Shown: positions 9,375 to 17,731, counted from the stretch's first letter. The stretch is DNA of 64,000 nucleotides from Modicisalibacter radicis (GCF_900961225.1 NZ_CAAHFN010000076.1:1-64000); one strand, 5' to 3'. The notes: a model not told the origin generated them from the sequence alone. Program-made: numbers and translations.

Positions 9375-9375
9375 T

Positions 9376-9591
9376 CTTCACCATTTTTACGTTCAAATCC
9401 ACTGGGACCGCCAAGGTCAGCATGACGAGAATTCCAGCGTCTGGCTGCGGGTCTCCCAGCCCAACGCCGGTGCCGGCTGGGGCAGCGTGTTCGTGCCGCG
9501 GATCGGCCAGGAAGTCCTCGTCGACTTCCTCGAAGGCGATGCCGACCGCCCGCTGATCACCGGCCGGGTCTACAACGGCGAGTTGAAGTGA
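9376..9591 (+). pseudogene. VgrG internal fragment, truncated by IS
   Basis: From about 9394 the frame ending at 9591 reads [19 protein letters not shown], then [20 protein letters not shown], then [14 protein letters not shown]: the conserved gp5-like OB and core region of VgrG. The upstream gp27-like domains and all downstream needle repeats are absent. The TGA that ends the frame is the first three bases of the IS inverted repeat, so the insertion truncated this fragment. It cannot make a working spike. Confidence 0.85.
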
Positions 9592-9639
9592 CCCCCTCCA
9601 GAGCTGCACAGGCTATAGTGCAGTCATCAGGAGGACAGG

Positions 9640-9951
9640 ATGAGCGACGACACCCCCATCAAACGATGGACCGCGAAGCGCAAGGCGTCTGTGGTCATGG
9701 ACATCTTCAAGGGCAAGACCACGGTCGCTGAGGTCGCGCGACAGCATGACCTCACCGTCTCCGAGGTCGAAGGCTGGATCGATGAAGCCCAGCGCAACAT
9801 GGAAAACGGGTTCAAGGCCCGCCCCAAGGATATCCGCGAGCAATACGAGTCCGACTTGCGGGAAACCAAGGAGGCGCTGGGCGAGGCCCACTTGCAGATC
9901 TACGCACTAAAAAAGTGGCGTCGCCTGCTCGACGAGGACGAGAACTCGTAA
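9640..9951 (+). CDS. IS3-family transposase OrfA
   Basis: A 103-aa protein with an N-terminal helix-turn-helix (KRKASVVMDIFKGKTTVAEVA, then HDLTVSEVEGWIDEA) and a following helical part, the usual OrfA layout. A GGAGGA stretch precedes the ATG. OrfA alone usually binds the IS ends; the active transposase is the OrfAB fusion made by -1 frameshifting at 9909-9915. Confidence 0.9.
   Translation: MSDDTPIKRWTAKRKASVVMDIFKGKTTVAEVARQHDLTVSEVEGWIDEAQRNMENGFKARPKDIREQYESDLRETKEALGEAHLQIYALKKWRRLLDEDENS
9909..9915 (+). promoter_or_regulatory. A6G slippery heptamer for OrfAB frameshifting
   Basis: A AAA AAG in the orfA frame. A -1 slip changes the reading from LKKW to KKVASPARRG and continues directly into orfB. 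This is the standard programmed frameshift signal of IS3 elements. Confidence 0.85.
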
Positions 9952-10756
9952 GGTCGCTGCAGGCGGAAATGGCCCAGGAAGGCCAGGTGGTATCACTTGC
10001 CAAACTTTGTCGCTGGCTGGGTTTCCCTCGGCGCAGTCTGTATTACCGGCCAAAGGCACGGCCTCGTGTCGTGAATACGGACCTGACGGCCCGTGTGAAG
10101 CTGACGCTGGAACGCTTCCCCAGCTACGGCTATCGCCGGCTGGCGTGCGTGCTGGGCGAGAACCGCAAGCCGATCCAGCGCATCCTGCAGCTCAAAGGCT
10201 GGCAGGTGCGCAAGCGACCGCAGGGCTTCCGACCTCGCGCCAGAAGCTTGCCGTCGGTCACCTCACGGCCAGATGAGCGCTGGGCCACGGATATCACCCA
10301 CGTATGGTGCGGTAAGGATCGGCGGGCCAGCTTGGCGGTCATCATCGACTGTTGCACGCGTGAAATCCTCGGTTGGCGATTATCGGACAATGGCAGCAGC
10401 AAGACAGCAGAGGCCGCCTTGGAGGAAGCACTGATTTATCGGCTGGGGGCACTGGGACACGTTCAGCAACCGCTGGCACTTCGCTCCGATAACGGGCTCG
10501 TTTTCAGTAGCCACCACTACACGGGCACGGTAAAGGCCTATGGCCTCACGCAGGAGTTCACGACGCCGTACAGAACGGGCTCGTGGAGCGCTTCTTCCGG
10601 TCCTTGAAGGAGGAGTGCATCTGGCTTCACCGTTTCGAATCGCTGGGCCAAGCCAGGGTCGTGATCGATCGCTGGATCCGGTACTACAACGAAGAGCGGC
10701 CACATCAGTCTCTGGACTATGTGGCACCCCGAGCACACCCAGCATTAACGGCGTAG
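9915..10756 (+). pseudogene. IS3-family transposase OrfB, disrupted by small deletion
   Basis: The integrase-core half of the transposase: an HTH_21-like part (PSYGYRRLACVLG), first Asp in WATDITHVW and second Asp in RSDNG. Near 10566-10572 about 10 bases appear to be missing: the usual TPYTPEQNGLVERF is reduced to TPY joined out of frame to the bases for QNGLVERFF. The first frame ends at 10607; the correct frame resumes at 10571 and continues through the third catalytic acidic residue (LVERFFRSLKEE) to the TAG at 10754-10756. The element is therefore probably not autonomous. Confidence 0.85.
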
Positions 10757-10779
10757 GGTGTGCAGAAACCAGGGGGTCA

Positions 10780-10965
10780 TTACAGACTGGGCGAAGCTGA
10801 TGGGCGCCAGTGTCAGCCTGACCAGCGGCGGCATGCAGGCCATCGAGGGCTATACGACGATTCGTGCCGCCAGCCTGGGTACCGGCGAGGCCAGCGCGCT
10901 CGGCCGGGCGGTGAGCAGCGCCCCCTGGAAGATGACCGGCCACCTGCTTGGAACCTGGAAGTTCC
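10780..10965 (+). pseudogene. Unidentified gene remnant, possibly effector-like
   Basis: Directly after the IS, the frame of base 10782 reads DWAKLMGASVSLTSGG, MQAIEGYTTIRAASLGTGEA and SSAPWKMTGHLLG. Its small-residue, amphipathic pattern resembles the region in front of the membrane part of VasX-like effectors, but I see no clear homology. It has no start codon of its own and the open frame continues into the terminator and tRNA. It is most likely a 3' gene fragment left by the IS or by module turnover. Confidence 0.4.
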
Positions 10966-10981
10966 GATGGTTCATGAAACG

Positions 10982-11019
10982 AAAACCGCCACCTGGGATT
11001 ACCCGTAAGCGGCGGTTTT
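10982..11019. terminator. Bidirectional rho-independent terminator
   Basis: AAAACCGCC at 10982-10990 pairs with GGCGGTTTT at 11011-11019, and the loop has an inner GGG/CCC pair. There are T runs on both strands. It would stop the tRNA-Pro transcript on the minus strand and readthrough from the T6SS array on the plus strand. Confidence 0.75.
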
Positions 11020-11031
11020 TCTTGATATTTC

Positions 11032-11108
11032 TGGTCGGAGCGACAGGATTCGAACCTGCGACCTCTGCAACCCCATTGCAGCGCGCTACCAAGCTGCGCC
11101 ACGCTCCG
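11032..11108 (-). tRNA. tRNA-Pro(GGG)
   Basis: Seventy-seven nucleotides on the minus strand with encoded CCA. The acceptor stem CGGAGCG pairs with CGCTCCG; the D arm contains AGCTTGGTAGCGC; the anticodon stem CTGCA/TGCAG encloses the loop ATGGGGT, giving anticodon GGG; the T arm contains GGTTCGAATCC. Its 3' end points toward the T6SS array, the orientation in which tRNA genes serve as island attachment sites, but no integrase is present here. Confidence 0.95.
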
Positions 11109-11314
11109 ACTGGTGTCCTGCTAGGGCTGGGGACTCAGCTTTTGCCGAAGCCCGCCCGATGGACGAGGCACATAATATCGATTTCCCCGCCAAATGCAAG
11201 CGAGAATTGCGCTTTCCTTTCAATCGCTTGTCGTTGCCGTTGAGCGGTTGCGGCGGCTGGCGTGCGACCTTCGTTGTACAATTGTCGCACGTAATGAATC
11301 CTGGGGGGGCGAAG

Positions 11315-11689
11315 ATGCCATTGATCGTTGGAATGAGTGTGCTGCTGGGTTGCCAGTTCATCGGCGAGCTGCTGGTGCGGGCCATGGCGGTACCGGTTCC
11401 CGGCCCGGTGCTGGGGATGGTCGTGCTACTGGTTGGATTGTTGATCAACGGCCGCGTGCCGAGTGCGCTGCGAATGGCCGGCGAAGGCCTGCTGCGCTAT
11501 CTGACATTGCTGTTCGTGCCGGCCGGGGTGGGGCTCATGACGCACTTCGGCCTGATCCGTGAGGAGCTCGGCATTCTGGCCGTTACCCTGGTGGTTTCCA
11601 CGGCGCTGACACTGGCCGTTACCGCCAAGGTGCTCGATTGGCTGGCGCGCCGCCACCTGCGGGGAAGCGGGAGTCGTAACGGTGGCTGA
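11315..11689 (+). CDS. lrgA: CidA/LrgA-family membrane protein
   Basis: A 124-aa protein with four likely membrane helices and the typical motifs PVPGPVLGMVVL and LLFVPAGVGLM. LrgA/CidA proteins are holin-like and act with LrgB to modulate murein hydrolase activity or small-metabolite export. The ATG at 11315 is preceded by a G-rich ribosome binding stretch; an ATG at 11294 in the same frame lacks one. It overlaps lrgB by 8 bases. Confidence 0.85.
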   Translation: MPLIVGMSVLLGCQFIGELLVRAMAVPVPGPVLGMVVLLVGLLINGRVPSALRMAGEGLLRYLTLLFVPAGVGLMTHFGLIREELGILAVTLVVSTALTLAVTAKVLDWLARRHLRGSGSRNGG

Positions 11690-12404
11690 TATCGAACGTT
11701 TGTGGGTCTATCTATCCGGGAATCCGCTGGTATCGCTACTGGCCACCCTGGTGGCGTTCTATGTCGCCACGTACATCAACAGCTGGGCGCGTCACTCGCC
11801 GCTCGTGCATCCGGTGGTGGTGGCCATTGTCTTGCTCATCGCCTTCTTGATGCTGACGGGCATCGACTACGCCAGCTATTTCGAGGGCGCCCAGTTCATC
11901 CATTTCCTGTTGGGCCCGGCGACGGTAGCGTTGGCGATCCCGCTTTTCGACCACCGCGAGCGCGTGCGACGGCTGTTGCTGCCGATCCTGCTCGCTTGCG
12001 TGACGGGGATCGTGACCGCCGTGGGATCGACGCTGGGTATCGCCATGCTGCTGGGCGCGCAGCGCGAGACACTGTTGTCGTTGGCGCCGCGTTCGGTGAC
12101 GTCGCCGATCGCCATGGGGATCGCCGAGCAGGTGGGCGGCATACCCTCGTTGGCGGCGGGGCTCGTGCTGCTGACCGGCTCGATCGGCTGCGTGCTGGGG
12201 CCATGGCTGTTTCGCTGGCTGAAGATCGAGGATCCCAGCGTACGTGGCTTTACCATGGGGCTGGTGGCTCACGGCTTCGGCACGGCGCAGAGCTTCGCGT
12301 CGTTCGGTGCCGTGGCCGGTGCCTTTGCCGGGCTGGCGATGGGGCTGACGGGGCTGCTCACCGCCTTTCTGCTGCCGCTGATCGTCAAGTTGTTCGGGCT
12401 TTGA
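11682..12404 (+). CDS. lrgB: CidB/LrgB-family membrane protein
   Basis: A 240-aa, multi-helix protein starting at a GTG inside lrgA. It has the LrgB features LLGPATVALAIPLF, the segment SLAPRSVTSPIAMGIAEQ and a Gly-rich C-terminal part (RGFTMGLVAHGFGTAQ). It is the partner of LrgA in a two-gene operon. Start choice: GTG at 11682 gives VADIERLW, a normal N-terminus directly before the first helix. Confidence 0.9.
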   Translation: MADIERLWVYLSGNPLVSLLATLVAFYVATYINSWARHSPLVHPVVVAIVLLIAFLMLTGIDYASYFEGAQFIHFLLGPATVALAIPLFDHRERVRRLLLPILLACVTGIVTAVGSTLGIAMLLGAQRETLLSLAPRSVTSPIAMGIAEQVGGIPSLAAGLVLLTGSIGCVLGPWLFRWLKIEDPSVRGFTMGLVAHGFGTAQSFASFGAVAGAFAGLAMGLTGLLTAFLLPLIVKLFGL

Positions 12405-12423
12405 GAGCCATCGGTCGGCGGGC

Positions 12424-12813
12424 TCAGATTTCATCCCAGATCTGTTCGCGGAAGTCGTGAGACAGCTCGCTGATTCGGCGCAGTCGGGCGAAAGCGGCAT
12501 CGTTGATCTCGGTCACCGCCCGGTTATAGCAGTGCATCAGTTGCTCGGCGCTCTTGGAGCTCTTCTCATTGAAGCCACAGCGAGTCATGCGTTCGCCGGC
12601 CTGCGCGGTGAGTCTGATGAACTCGACTTCATGCTGGGCGATCTCCGTTGCCACGTCGAGCCAGACGAGCTGCAGGCGCAGCAGGCGAGACTGGGCGTCG
12701 AGACATTGCCGTAGCCACCAGTAGGGCAAGGACGTGGCCTGGAACGGTGGTGGTGTCTGGTCGTCGTCGCCGAACAGGACGGTCAGGGGTGAGATGGGGG
12801 TTGGCGTACTCAT
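12424..12813 (-). CDS. Small phasin-like protein
   Basis: A 129-aa acidic and helical protein with many Gln, Glu and Arg and no membrane segment. The body (LRQCLDAQSRLLRLQLVWLD, VATEIAQHEVEFIRL, FNEKSSKSAEQLMHCYNRA) has the amphipathic helix pattern of phasins, which coat polyhydroxyalkanoate granules, a storage polymer common in Halomonadaceae. AGGAGG lies 7 bases before the ATG. It is convergent with lrgB. No PHA synthase is in the window, so the role is tentative. Confidence 0.5.
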   Translation of the reverse strand: MSTPTPISPLTVLFGDDDQTPPPFQATSLPYWWLRQCLDAQSRLLRLQLVWLDVATEIAQHEVEFIRLTAQAGERMTRCGFNEKSSKSAEQLMHCYNRAVTEINDAAFARLRRISELSHDFREQIWDEI

Positions 12814-12997
12814 GATGGACCTCCTGGAGCACGGGTATCTCCTGACTATAGCCCTCGAGGCCAGGCTGCGCTCGGCAAGATGGTGGTCGAAATCGGTGCT
12901 TGATTGTCTCCGCCGAGACGGAGCGGGCAGAGGAGGCGAGGCCTTGCCGGGTGGTTCGGGAACAGGCTGCCGGCCCGGGGCCGGCAGCTCGTGAGGC

Positions 12998-14458
12998 TCA
13001 CCAGAAGGTGTTGACCACGAAGTAAGCCACTAACGTGACGACGATCGTGCCGGCGATATTGAGGGCGAAGCCGGCGCGAATCATCGACTGGATCTTCATG
13101 TGGCCGGTGGCGAACACGATGGCGTTGGGGGGCGTGGCCACGGGCATCATGAATGCGCAACTGGCGGCGATGGCCGCCGGCACCGTGATGATCAGCGGCG
13201 AGACGTCCAGGGACATCGCCAGGGCGCCGAGCAGTGGCAGGAAAGCCGCCGCCGTGGCGGTGTTGGAGGTCACTTCGGTAAGGAAGATGATGATCAACAC
13301 CACCATGGCGACCAGGCCGATCAGCGGTAGCACCTCGAACATCGAGAGCTGGTTGGCGATCCATTCGGCGAGCCCGGAGCTCTTGATCACCCCGGCCAGC
13401 GCCAGCCCGCCGCCGAACAGCAGCAGCACGCCCCAAGGCAGTTCCTTGGCCTGATCCCAATCGAGCAGCTTGATGCCGCGCTGGGTGCCGCTCGGCAGCA
13501 GGAACAGCAGCAGGCCGGCGGCGATGGCTATCGTGGTGTCGGATACCCAATCCAGTCCGATGTTGTTGATCAGCGGGCGGACGATCCAGGCCAAGGCGGC
13601 CAGCATGAAGATCACTCCGACGCGGCGTTCGGCCGGGGAGAGGCCCCCCAGCTCGTCCAGCTGCCGTGTGACCAGGTTCTTGCTGTCTTCGCCGGCATCC
13701 AGCGAGAAGCCGCCGCGGGTCAGCCACAGCCAGGCAACGACCATCATGATGATGCTCACCGGGAGCCCGACGACCATCCACTGGGCGAAGCCGATGTCGA
13801 TATTGCGATCGTTGGACAGGTAGGCCGCCAGCAGGGCGTTGGGCGGTGTGCCGATCAAGGTGGCGATACCGCCGATGCTGGCGGCATAGGCGATAGCCAG
13901 GAGCAGGGCCGTGGCGTAGCGGTTGAGTTCCTGGGGGTCCTTGTCGCCGAGCAGGCTGATCACCGACATGCCGATCGGCAGCATCATGATGCTGGTGGCG
14001 GTGTTGGAGACCCACATGCTCAAGAAGCCGGTGGCGAGCATGAAGCCGGCAATCTGGCGGCGTGGCTGATAGCCGACGTACTTGAGCACGTTGAGGGCGA
14101 TGCGCCGGTGCAGGTCCCAGCGCTGCATGCCCAGGCCGATCAGAAAGCCGCCGAGGAACAGAAAGATGATCGGGTTGGCGTAACTCGAGGCCGTCGGCTT
14201 GAGGTCGTCGATGCCCAGCGCCGGTACCAGGACCAGCGGTATCAGGGCCGTGGCGGGTATCGGTATCGCTTCGGTCGACCACCAGGTCGCCATCAGCAGT
14301 GCCAGGCCGGCGCAGTGCCAGGCGGTCGTCGGCATCTCGCCCGGGGCCGGTACGATCAGCACCAGCGCGAGCCAGAAAAGGCCTAGCCAGAGCCCGATGC
14401 GCGCGGCGGTAGAAGGCTGAGAGTCGGTTTCACGAGTATCTTGGGGGGTGTCGGGCAC
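12998..14458 (-). CDS. DASS-family sodium:dicarboxylate/anion symporter
   Basis: A 486-aa integral membrane protein of the SLC13/DASS family. Recognisable parts are the opening WWSTEAIPIPATALIPLVL, the FLFLGGFLIGLGMQRW segment, the SNTATSIMMLPIG motif of the substrate/sodium site in the first half, and its repeat TEVTSNTATAAAFLPLLG in the second half. These two SNT motifs bind Na+ and a carboxylate. It imports C4-dicarboxylates or similar anions; the exact substrate cannot be read. It starts at GTG with AAGGAGG upstream. Confidence 0.9.
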   Translation of the reverse strand: MPDTPQDTRETDSQPSTAARIGLWLGLFWLALVLIVPAPGEMPTTAWHCAGLALLMATWWSTEAIPIPATALIPLVLVPALGIDDLKPTASSYANPIIFLFLGGFLIGLGMQRWDLHRRIALNVLKYVGYQPRRQIAGFMLATGFLSMWVSNTATSIMMLPIGMSVISLLGDKDPQELNRYATALLLAIAYAASIGGIATLIGTPPNALLAAYLSNDRNIDIGFAQWMVVGLPVSIIMMVVAWLWLTRGGFSLDAGEDSKNLVTRQLDELGGLSPAERRVGVIFMLAALAWIVRPLINNIGLDWVSDTTIAIAAGLLLFLLPSGTQRGIKLLDWDQAKELPWGVLLLFGGGLALAGVIKSSGLAEWIANQLSMFEVLPLIGLVAMVVLIIIFLTEVTSNTATAAAFLPLLGALAMSLDVSPLIITVPAAIAASCAFMMPVATPPNAIVFATGHMKIQSMIRAGFALNIAGTIVVTLVAYFVVNTFW

Positions 14459-14642
14459 GCGAGGCCTCCTTGCCGTTTTCCTTTTGTGGGCTCTCTGCTG
14501 CAGGCTAGCCTGCTCCGGGCATGGGCGACAGGCCGGGCAGCATTCTATACCGCGTGTGGCACGGGATCATCAGTTACTGTTGGGTGGGCCCCCGGCGCCA
14601 CGTATACTGCGCGCAACGATTACCGGGCCGGTGAGGCAGAAG

Positions 14643-15110
14643 ATGAATCAATCGATGGGCTGGGTGCTGTTGGGGCTCGCGACAATCGCGGTCCTGGGGC
14701 TCGCCGCATACGCCTGGCGGCTCTGGCAAGAGGTGCGTCGGCGCGAACGGTTTCGTGCCGAGGAGGTGCGGCGCGCCAATGACAATTGTCTGGAAAACCT
14801 CGATATCATCGCGCGGGCGATGCAGGCCGAGCAGGTGGACCTGACCGAGGGCAGTCTGCGCTGCAAGGTACTGCTCGAGATCATCGACCCCCGCTTGCTC
14901 GAGCGGGAATCGCTGCAAGTCTTCGATGAGGTGCATCGGCGCACCGCGCACCTGCATACGCACACCGCGCGTCAGTCCCTGTCGCCACGCGAACGCATGA
15001 GCGAGGACCGTGAGCGGCTGGCACTCGAAGCCGAGTTGCGGCAACGAATCCTCGCGGCGGCGGGAGCGGTCGACGAGTTCGTTCGGGGCTGGCCGGCCAG
15101 CCTGCATTGA
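14643..15110 (+). CDS. DUF2489-type membrane-anchored protein
   Basis: A 155-aa protein with one N-terminal membrane helix (WVLLGLATIAVLGLAAYAW) followed by a charged, helical cytoplasmic part with NDNCLENLDIIARAMQ and LTEGSLRCKVLLEIIDP. This is the layout of the DUF2489 family, whose function is unknown. The ATG at 14643 is chosen because it places the helix at the N-terminus; the open frame upstream is probably non-coding. Confidence 0.7.
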   Translation: MNQSMGWVLLGLATIAVLGLAAYAWRLWQEVRRRERFRAEEVRRANDNCLENLDIIARAMQAEQVDLTEGSLRCKVLLEIIDPRLLERESLQVFDEVHRRTAHLHTHTARQSLSPRERMSEDRERLALEAELRQRILAAAGAVDEFVRGWPASLH

Positions 15111-15147
15111 ACGTGCCTTCTTCAACGTCAACGATGGAGTCATGGTG

Positions 15148-16293
15148 ATGCCCCCGTCCCTGCTCGATACCCCTCTCGCCGATCTTCGCCACGCCCTGCA
15201 CTCCTCGCCCGAACTTTCCGGCGATGAGGCCGGCACGGCGGATCGAGTGGCCGACTGGCTCGTCCAGGCCGGGGCGGACAGGGTGATTCGTCGCCTTGGC
15301 GGGCACGGCGTGGCGGGGGTGTTTCGTGGCCGCGAACCCGGCCCGCGGGTCCTGCTGCGGGCGGAGCTCGATGCCTTGCCGATCCGCGAGCAGAGCGAGC
15401 GTGCCTGGTGCTCGCAAAACGAGTCGGTGGCTCACAGCTGCGGCCATGATGGCCATATGGCTGCGTTGCTGGGGGTCGCGCAACGGCTCGCCGAACGTCG
15501 TCCGCGCAGCGGCGAGGTGGTCCTGCTCTTCCAGCCCGCCGAGGAGACCGGCGATGGTGCCGGTCGGGTGCTCGATTCGGCGGACTTCGAGTCGATCCGC
15601 CCCGACTATGCCTATGCGATGCACAACCTGCCGGGCAGGCCTCTGGGTGAAGTGTCGGTCAGGCCGGGGGTGTTCACCTGCGCTTCCCGTGGCCTGATCA
15701 TTCGCCTGAACGGGCTATGCGCCCACGCGGCGCATCCGGAACAGGGGCGCAGCCCGGCGATGGCGATGTGCCGCATCCTGCAGGGGCTCAAACGTCTGCC
15801 CCAGCAGCTGCCCGACGACCACGGCCTGGTGATGATCACCCTGATTCATGCACGACTCGGCGATGTCGCCTTCGGTACCTCGCCGGGACAGGCGGAAGTC
15901 ATGGCGACGCTGCGCACGGAAAGCGACGACATGATGCGCGCCCTGGCCGAGGCCGCTGTTGCCCTGGCCCGCGTCGAAGCCGAGGAGGACGACCTGGGCG
16001 TGGACATCGACTGGTGCGACGTTTTCGCCAGTACCGTCAACGCAACCGCCGCGGTGAACGCCATCGAGCGCGTCGCCGGCGAGCTGCGGATGCCGCTGGC
16101 GAGATTGCCCGCGGCGCATCGCTGGTCCGAGGACTTCGGCGTGTTGAGCGGAGGTTGCGAAGGGGCGATGTTTACCCTGGGAAGCGGGGAGGGCTGTCGG
16201 CCGTTGCATCACCCGGCCTTTGACTTCCCCGACGACCTGCTCGACCGGTCAGCCGCTATTTTCTGCGGTCTGGTCGACTATCATCTTGCATGA
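15148..16293 (+). CDS. M20D-family amidohydrolase
   Basis: A 381-aa metallopeptidase-like hydrolase of the M20D/amidohydrolase type (hippurate or N-acyl-amino-acid hydrolysis, or ectoine-derivative deacetylation in halophiles). It has the metal motif HSCGHDGHMAALLG, then FQPAEETGDGAG with the catalytic Glu pair, a dimerisation domain containing GLCAHAAHPEQG, and a late ligand in RWSEDFGVL. GGAG lies 8 bases before the ATG at 15148; an ATG at 15142 is too close to it. The substrate is not determined. Confidence 0.8.
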   Translation: MPPSLLDTPLADLRHALHSSPELSGDEAGTADRVADWLVQAGADRVIRRLGGHGVAGVFRGREPGPRVLLRAELDALPIREQSERAWCSQNESVAHSCGHDGHMAALLGVAQRLAERRPRSGEVVLLFQPAEETGDGAGRVLDSADFESIRPDYAYAMHNLPGRPLGEVSVRPGVFTCASRGLIIRLNGLCAHAAHPEQGRSPAMAMCRILQGLKRLPQQLPDDHGLVMITLIHARLGDVAFGTSPGQAEVMATLRTESDDMMRALAEAAVALARVEAEEDDLGVDIDWCDVFASTVNATAAVNAIERVAGELRMPLARLPAAHRWSEDFGVLSGGCEGAMFTLGSGEGCRPLHHPAFDFPDDLLDRSAAIFCGLVDYHLA

Positions 16294-16311
16294 TCGATGT
16301 TGCAGCGTATC

Positions 16312-16332
16312 CTTGTACAGGCTTCGTACAAG
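16312..16332. promoter_or_regulatory. Inverted repeat between M20D gene and ompA-like gene
   Basis: CTTGTAC at 16312-16318 and GTACAAG at 16326-16332 form a perfect 7-bp inverted repeat with a 7-base spacer. There is no T run, so an operator or processing hairpin is more likely than a terminator. The remaining 285-bp gap shows a second weaker hairpin (GCATTC and GAATGC around 16357-16396) and no gene. Confidence 0.4.
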
Positions 16333-16578
16333 TGAGGGGGTTTGCACTGGCAAGTGCATTCCTTCACGCTGAGAGTTAACTGAAGTAAAGAATGCGTCAT
16401 CGAGGGTGAACTGAGATGATGGCGGGAGAGCACTAGCCTAAATGGCGCATTTGTGCTTTCTTTTTCGAGGACAGGATAGGTGGAAAAACGTCCTGGCCGA
16501 GCTATTGGGTTCCGACTAGATTGGACCCGTCGAGTAACGACACGTTACGACAAGCGCTGTGTAAAGAAGGAGTCTTAC

Positions 16579-17463
16579 ATGAAGAAATCAACGACTGGCT
16601 TGCTAGTTGGGTCCGCACTTGTGCTTGGTCTTTCTGGCTGTGCGAGCTCCGGTTCCTCCTCCATGAGCGATACCCAGCAGGATGCCTGGTATCAGTCGCC
16701 TTTCGTCTGCGGCCTGGCAGGTGGTCTGATCGGTGGTGGAATCGGCTATGCATCCAGCAGCGATTCCGACGAAGACGATGGTGCGGCCATAGGCGGCGTC
16801 GCCGGTGCTACCGCCGGTGCCCTGCTGTGCGCCGATTATGGCAGCAATGTCGTCGACAGCGATGGCGACGGTGTTCCGGACGATCGCGATCAGTGCCCCA
16901 ATACGCCGGCTGGCGTTGCTGTCGATGCATCCGGCTGCCCGCTCGACACGGATGGTGACGGCGTGCCCGACTACAAGGACGAGTGCCCGGGAACCCCGGC
17001 TGGCGTGGAAGTGAACGCGTCAGGCTGCCCGCTCGACTCCGACGGTGACGGCGTACCCGACTACATGGATCAGTGCCCCGACACCCCGGCTGGTGCCGAA
17101 GTCAACGCACTGGGCTGTGAAGCCGATGTCGTGCTGCGGGACGTCAACTTCGAGTTCGATTCAGCCACGCTGACCTCGCAGGCTGAAATGATCCTCGACG
17201 ATGTCGCCTCCAAGCTCGATGCCAGCGAAAACGTTCGTGTGCGTCTCGAAGGGCATACCGACTCCATCGGTAGCGATTCGTACAACAAGGAGCTGTCCCA
17301 GCGTCGTGCCGAATCGGTCAAGGACTACCTGACCTCGCAGGGTATCGACGCGGACCGCATGCGCGCCATCGGCTACGGCGAAGAGCAGCCGATCGCGACC
17401 AATGAAACGGCCGCGGGTCGTGCCGAGAACCGTCGTGTCGAACTGGGCGAATGGACCCAGTAA
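16579..17463 (+). CDS. OmpA-family lipoprotein with thrombospondin type 3 repeats
   Basis: A 294-aa outer-membrane lipoprotein. The signal ends in the lipobox LSGC (Cys at about residue 20), a Gly-rich segment (GLAGGLIGGGIGYASS, then GGVAGATAGALL) follows, then three calcium-binding repeats of the type DSDGDGVPDDRDQCPNTPAG, and a C-terminal OmpA domain (FEFDSATLTSQA, then LEGHTDSIGSDSYN and LSQRRAESVKDYL) that binds peptidoglycan. It links the outer membrane to the wall. AAGGAG lies 6 bases before the ATG. It is followed by a strong terminator, so it is a single-gene unit. Confidence 0.9.
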   Translation: MKKSTTGLLVGSALVLGLSGCASSGSSSMSDTQQDAWYQSPFVCGLAGGLIGGGIGYASSSDSDEDDGAAIGGVAGATAGALLCADYGSNVVDSDGDGVPDDRDQCPNTPAGVAVDASGCPLDTDGDGVPDYKDECPGTPAGVEVNASGCPLDSDGDGVPDYMDQCPDTPAGAEVNALGCEADVVLRDVNFEFDSATLTSQAEMILDDVASKLDASENVRVRLEGHTDSIGSDSYNKELSQRRAESVKDYLTSQGIDADRMRAIGYGEEQPIATNETAAGRAENRRVELGEWTQ

Positions 17464-17507
17464 TGCCGACGACATGAGGCCGGCGTCTCGATTCGCCGGC
17501 TGAATGC

Positions 17508-17535
17508 AGGAAGGGGCGCCTCGGCGCCCCTTCCT
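17508..17535 (+). terminator. Rho-independent terminator after the OmpA-like gene
   Basis: A 13-bp stem, AGGAAGGGGCGCC against GGCGCCCCTTCCT with a TC loop, followed by CGTTT. The T run is short, but the stem is very stable. Confidence 0.75.
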
Positions 17536-17627
17536 CGTTTCCGGCTGCCCCGTGGCGGAGACGCCCGCCCCGCAGGTGGACTCGAACCGGGGCGCCTGCT
17601 AATGTAGGTGCCCGCACTTTTAGACGT

Positions 17628-17667
17628 CTGGCGGATCTCACGGCGTCGTATGCTCCGTGAGCGCCAG
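17628..17667 (+). promoter_or_regulatory. thrS leader hairpin A, threonine anticodon-loop mimic (CGU)
   Basis: CTGGCG/CGCCAG and CTCACGG/CCGTGAG form a 13-bp stem with a GAT bulge; C17644-G17652 closes a 7-nt loop GUCGUAU. In tRNA numbering this gives U33, anticodon CGU and A37, as in tRNA-Thr(CGU). It lies about 105 nt upstream of the thrS start. It is probably the distal ThrRS-binding hairpin, by analogy with the distal domain of the E. coli thrS operator. Confidence 0.65.
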
Positions 17668-17710
17668 GCGGCAAGTGCCCAGCCTCGCCATACACCGATT
17701 TACGCGACAC

Positions 17711-17731
17711 GTGATCCCTGGTATGGATCAC
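17711..17731 (+). promoter_or_regulatory. thrS leader hairpin B, threonine anticodon-loop mimic (GGU)
   Basis: GTGATCC/GGATCAC form a perfect 7-bp stem with a 7-nt loop CUGGUAU: U33, anticodon GGU, A37, as in tRNA-Thr(GGU). GGU is at -33 to -31 from the thrS ATG, the distance known for the anticodon-like loop in E. coli. GATCC of the 5' strand could also pair with GGATC at 17744-17748, which overlaps the Shine-Dalgarno region. Confidence 0.7.

Larger units (their letters stand above)
9589..10779 (+). mobile_element. IS3-family element, degenerate
   Basis: About 1191 bp bounded by imperfect inverted repeats. The left end (9589-9610) starts TGACCCCCT and continues to CTGCACA; the right end, read on the minus strand from 10779 to 10759, starts TGACCCCCT and ends CTGCACA. 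It carries orfA and orfB overlapping in the -1 frame with an A6G slippery site. No target duplication is evident: the flanks are AAG on the left and TTA on the right. That suggests a rearrangement after insertion. Confidence 0.85.

Noticed and set aside
12846..14282. 478-codon frame on the minus strand overlapping the DASS gene
   Set aside because: Second frame of the symporter gene, Arg/His/Pro-rich; the DASS motifs are in the other frame.
17560..17625. tRNA-like stretch (GGTTCGAGTCC on the minus strand)
   Set aside because: The T stem does not pair and no acceptor or anticodon arm can be drawn.
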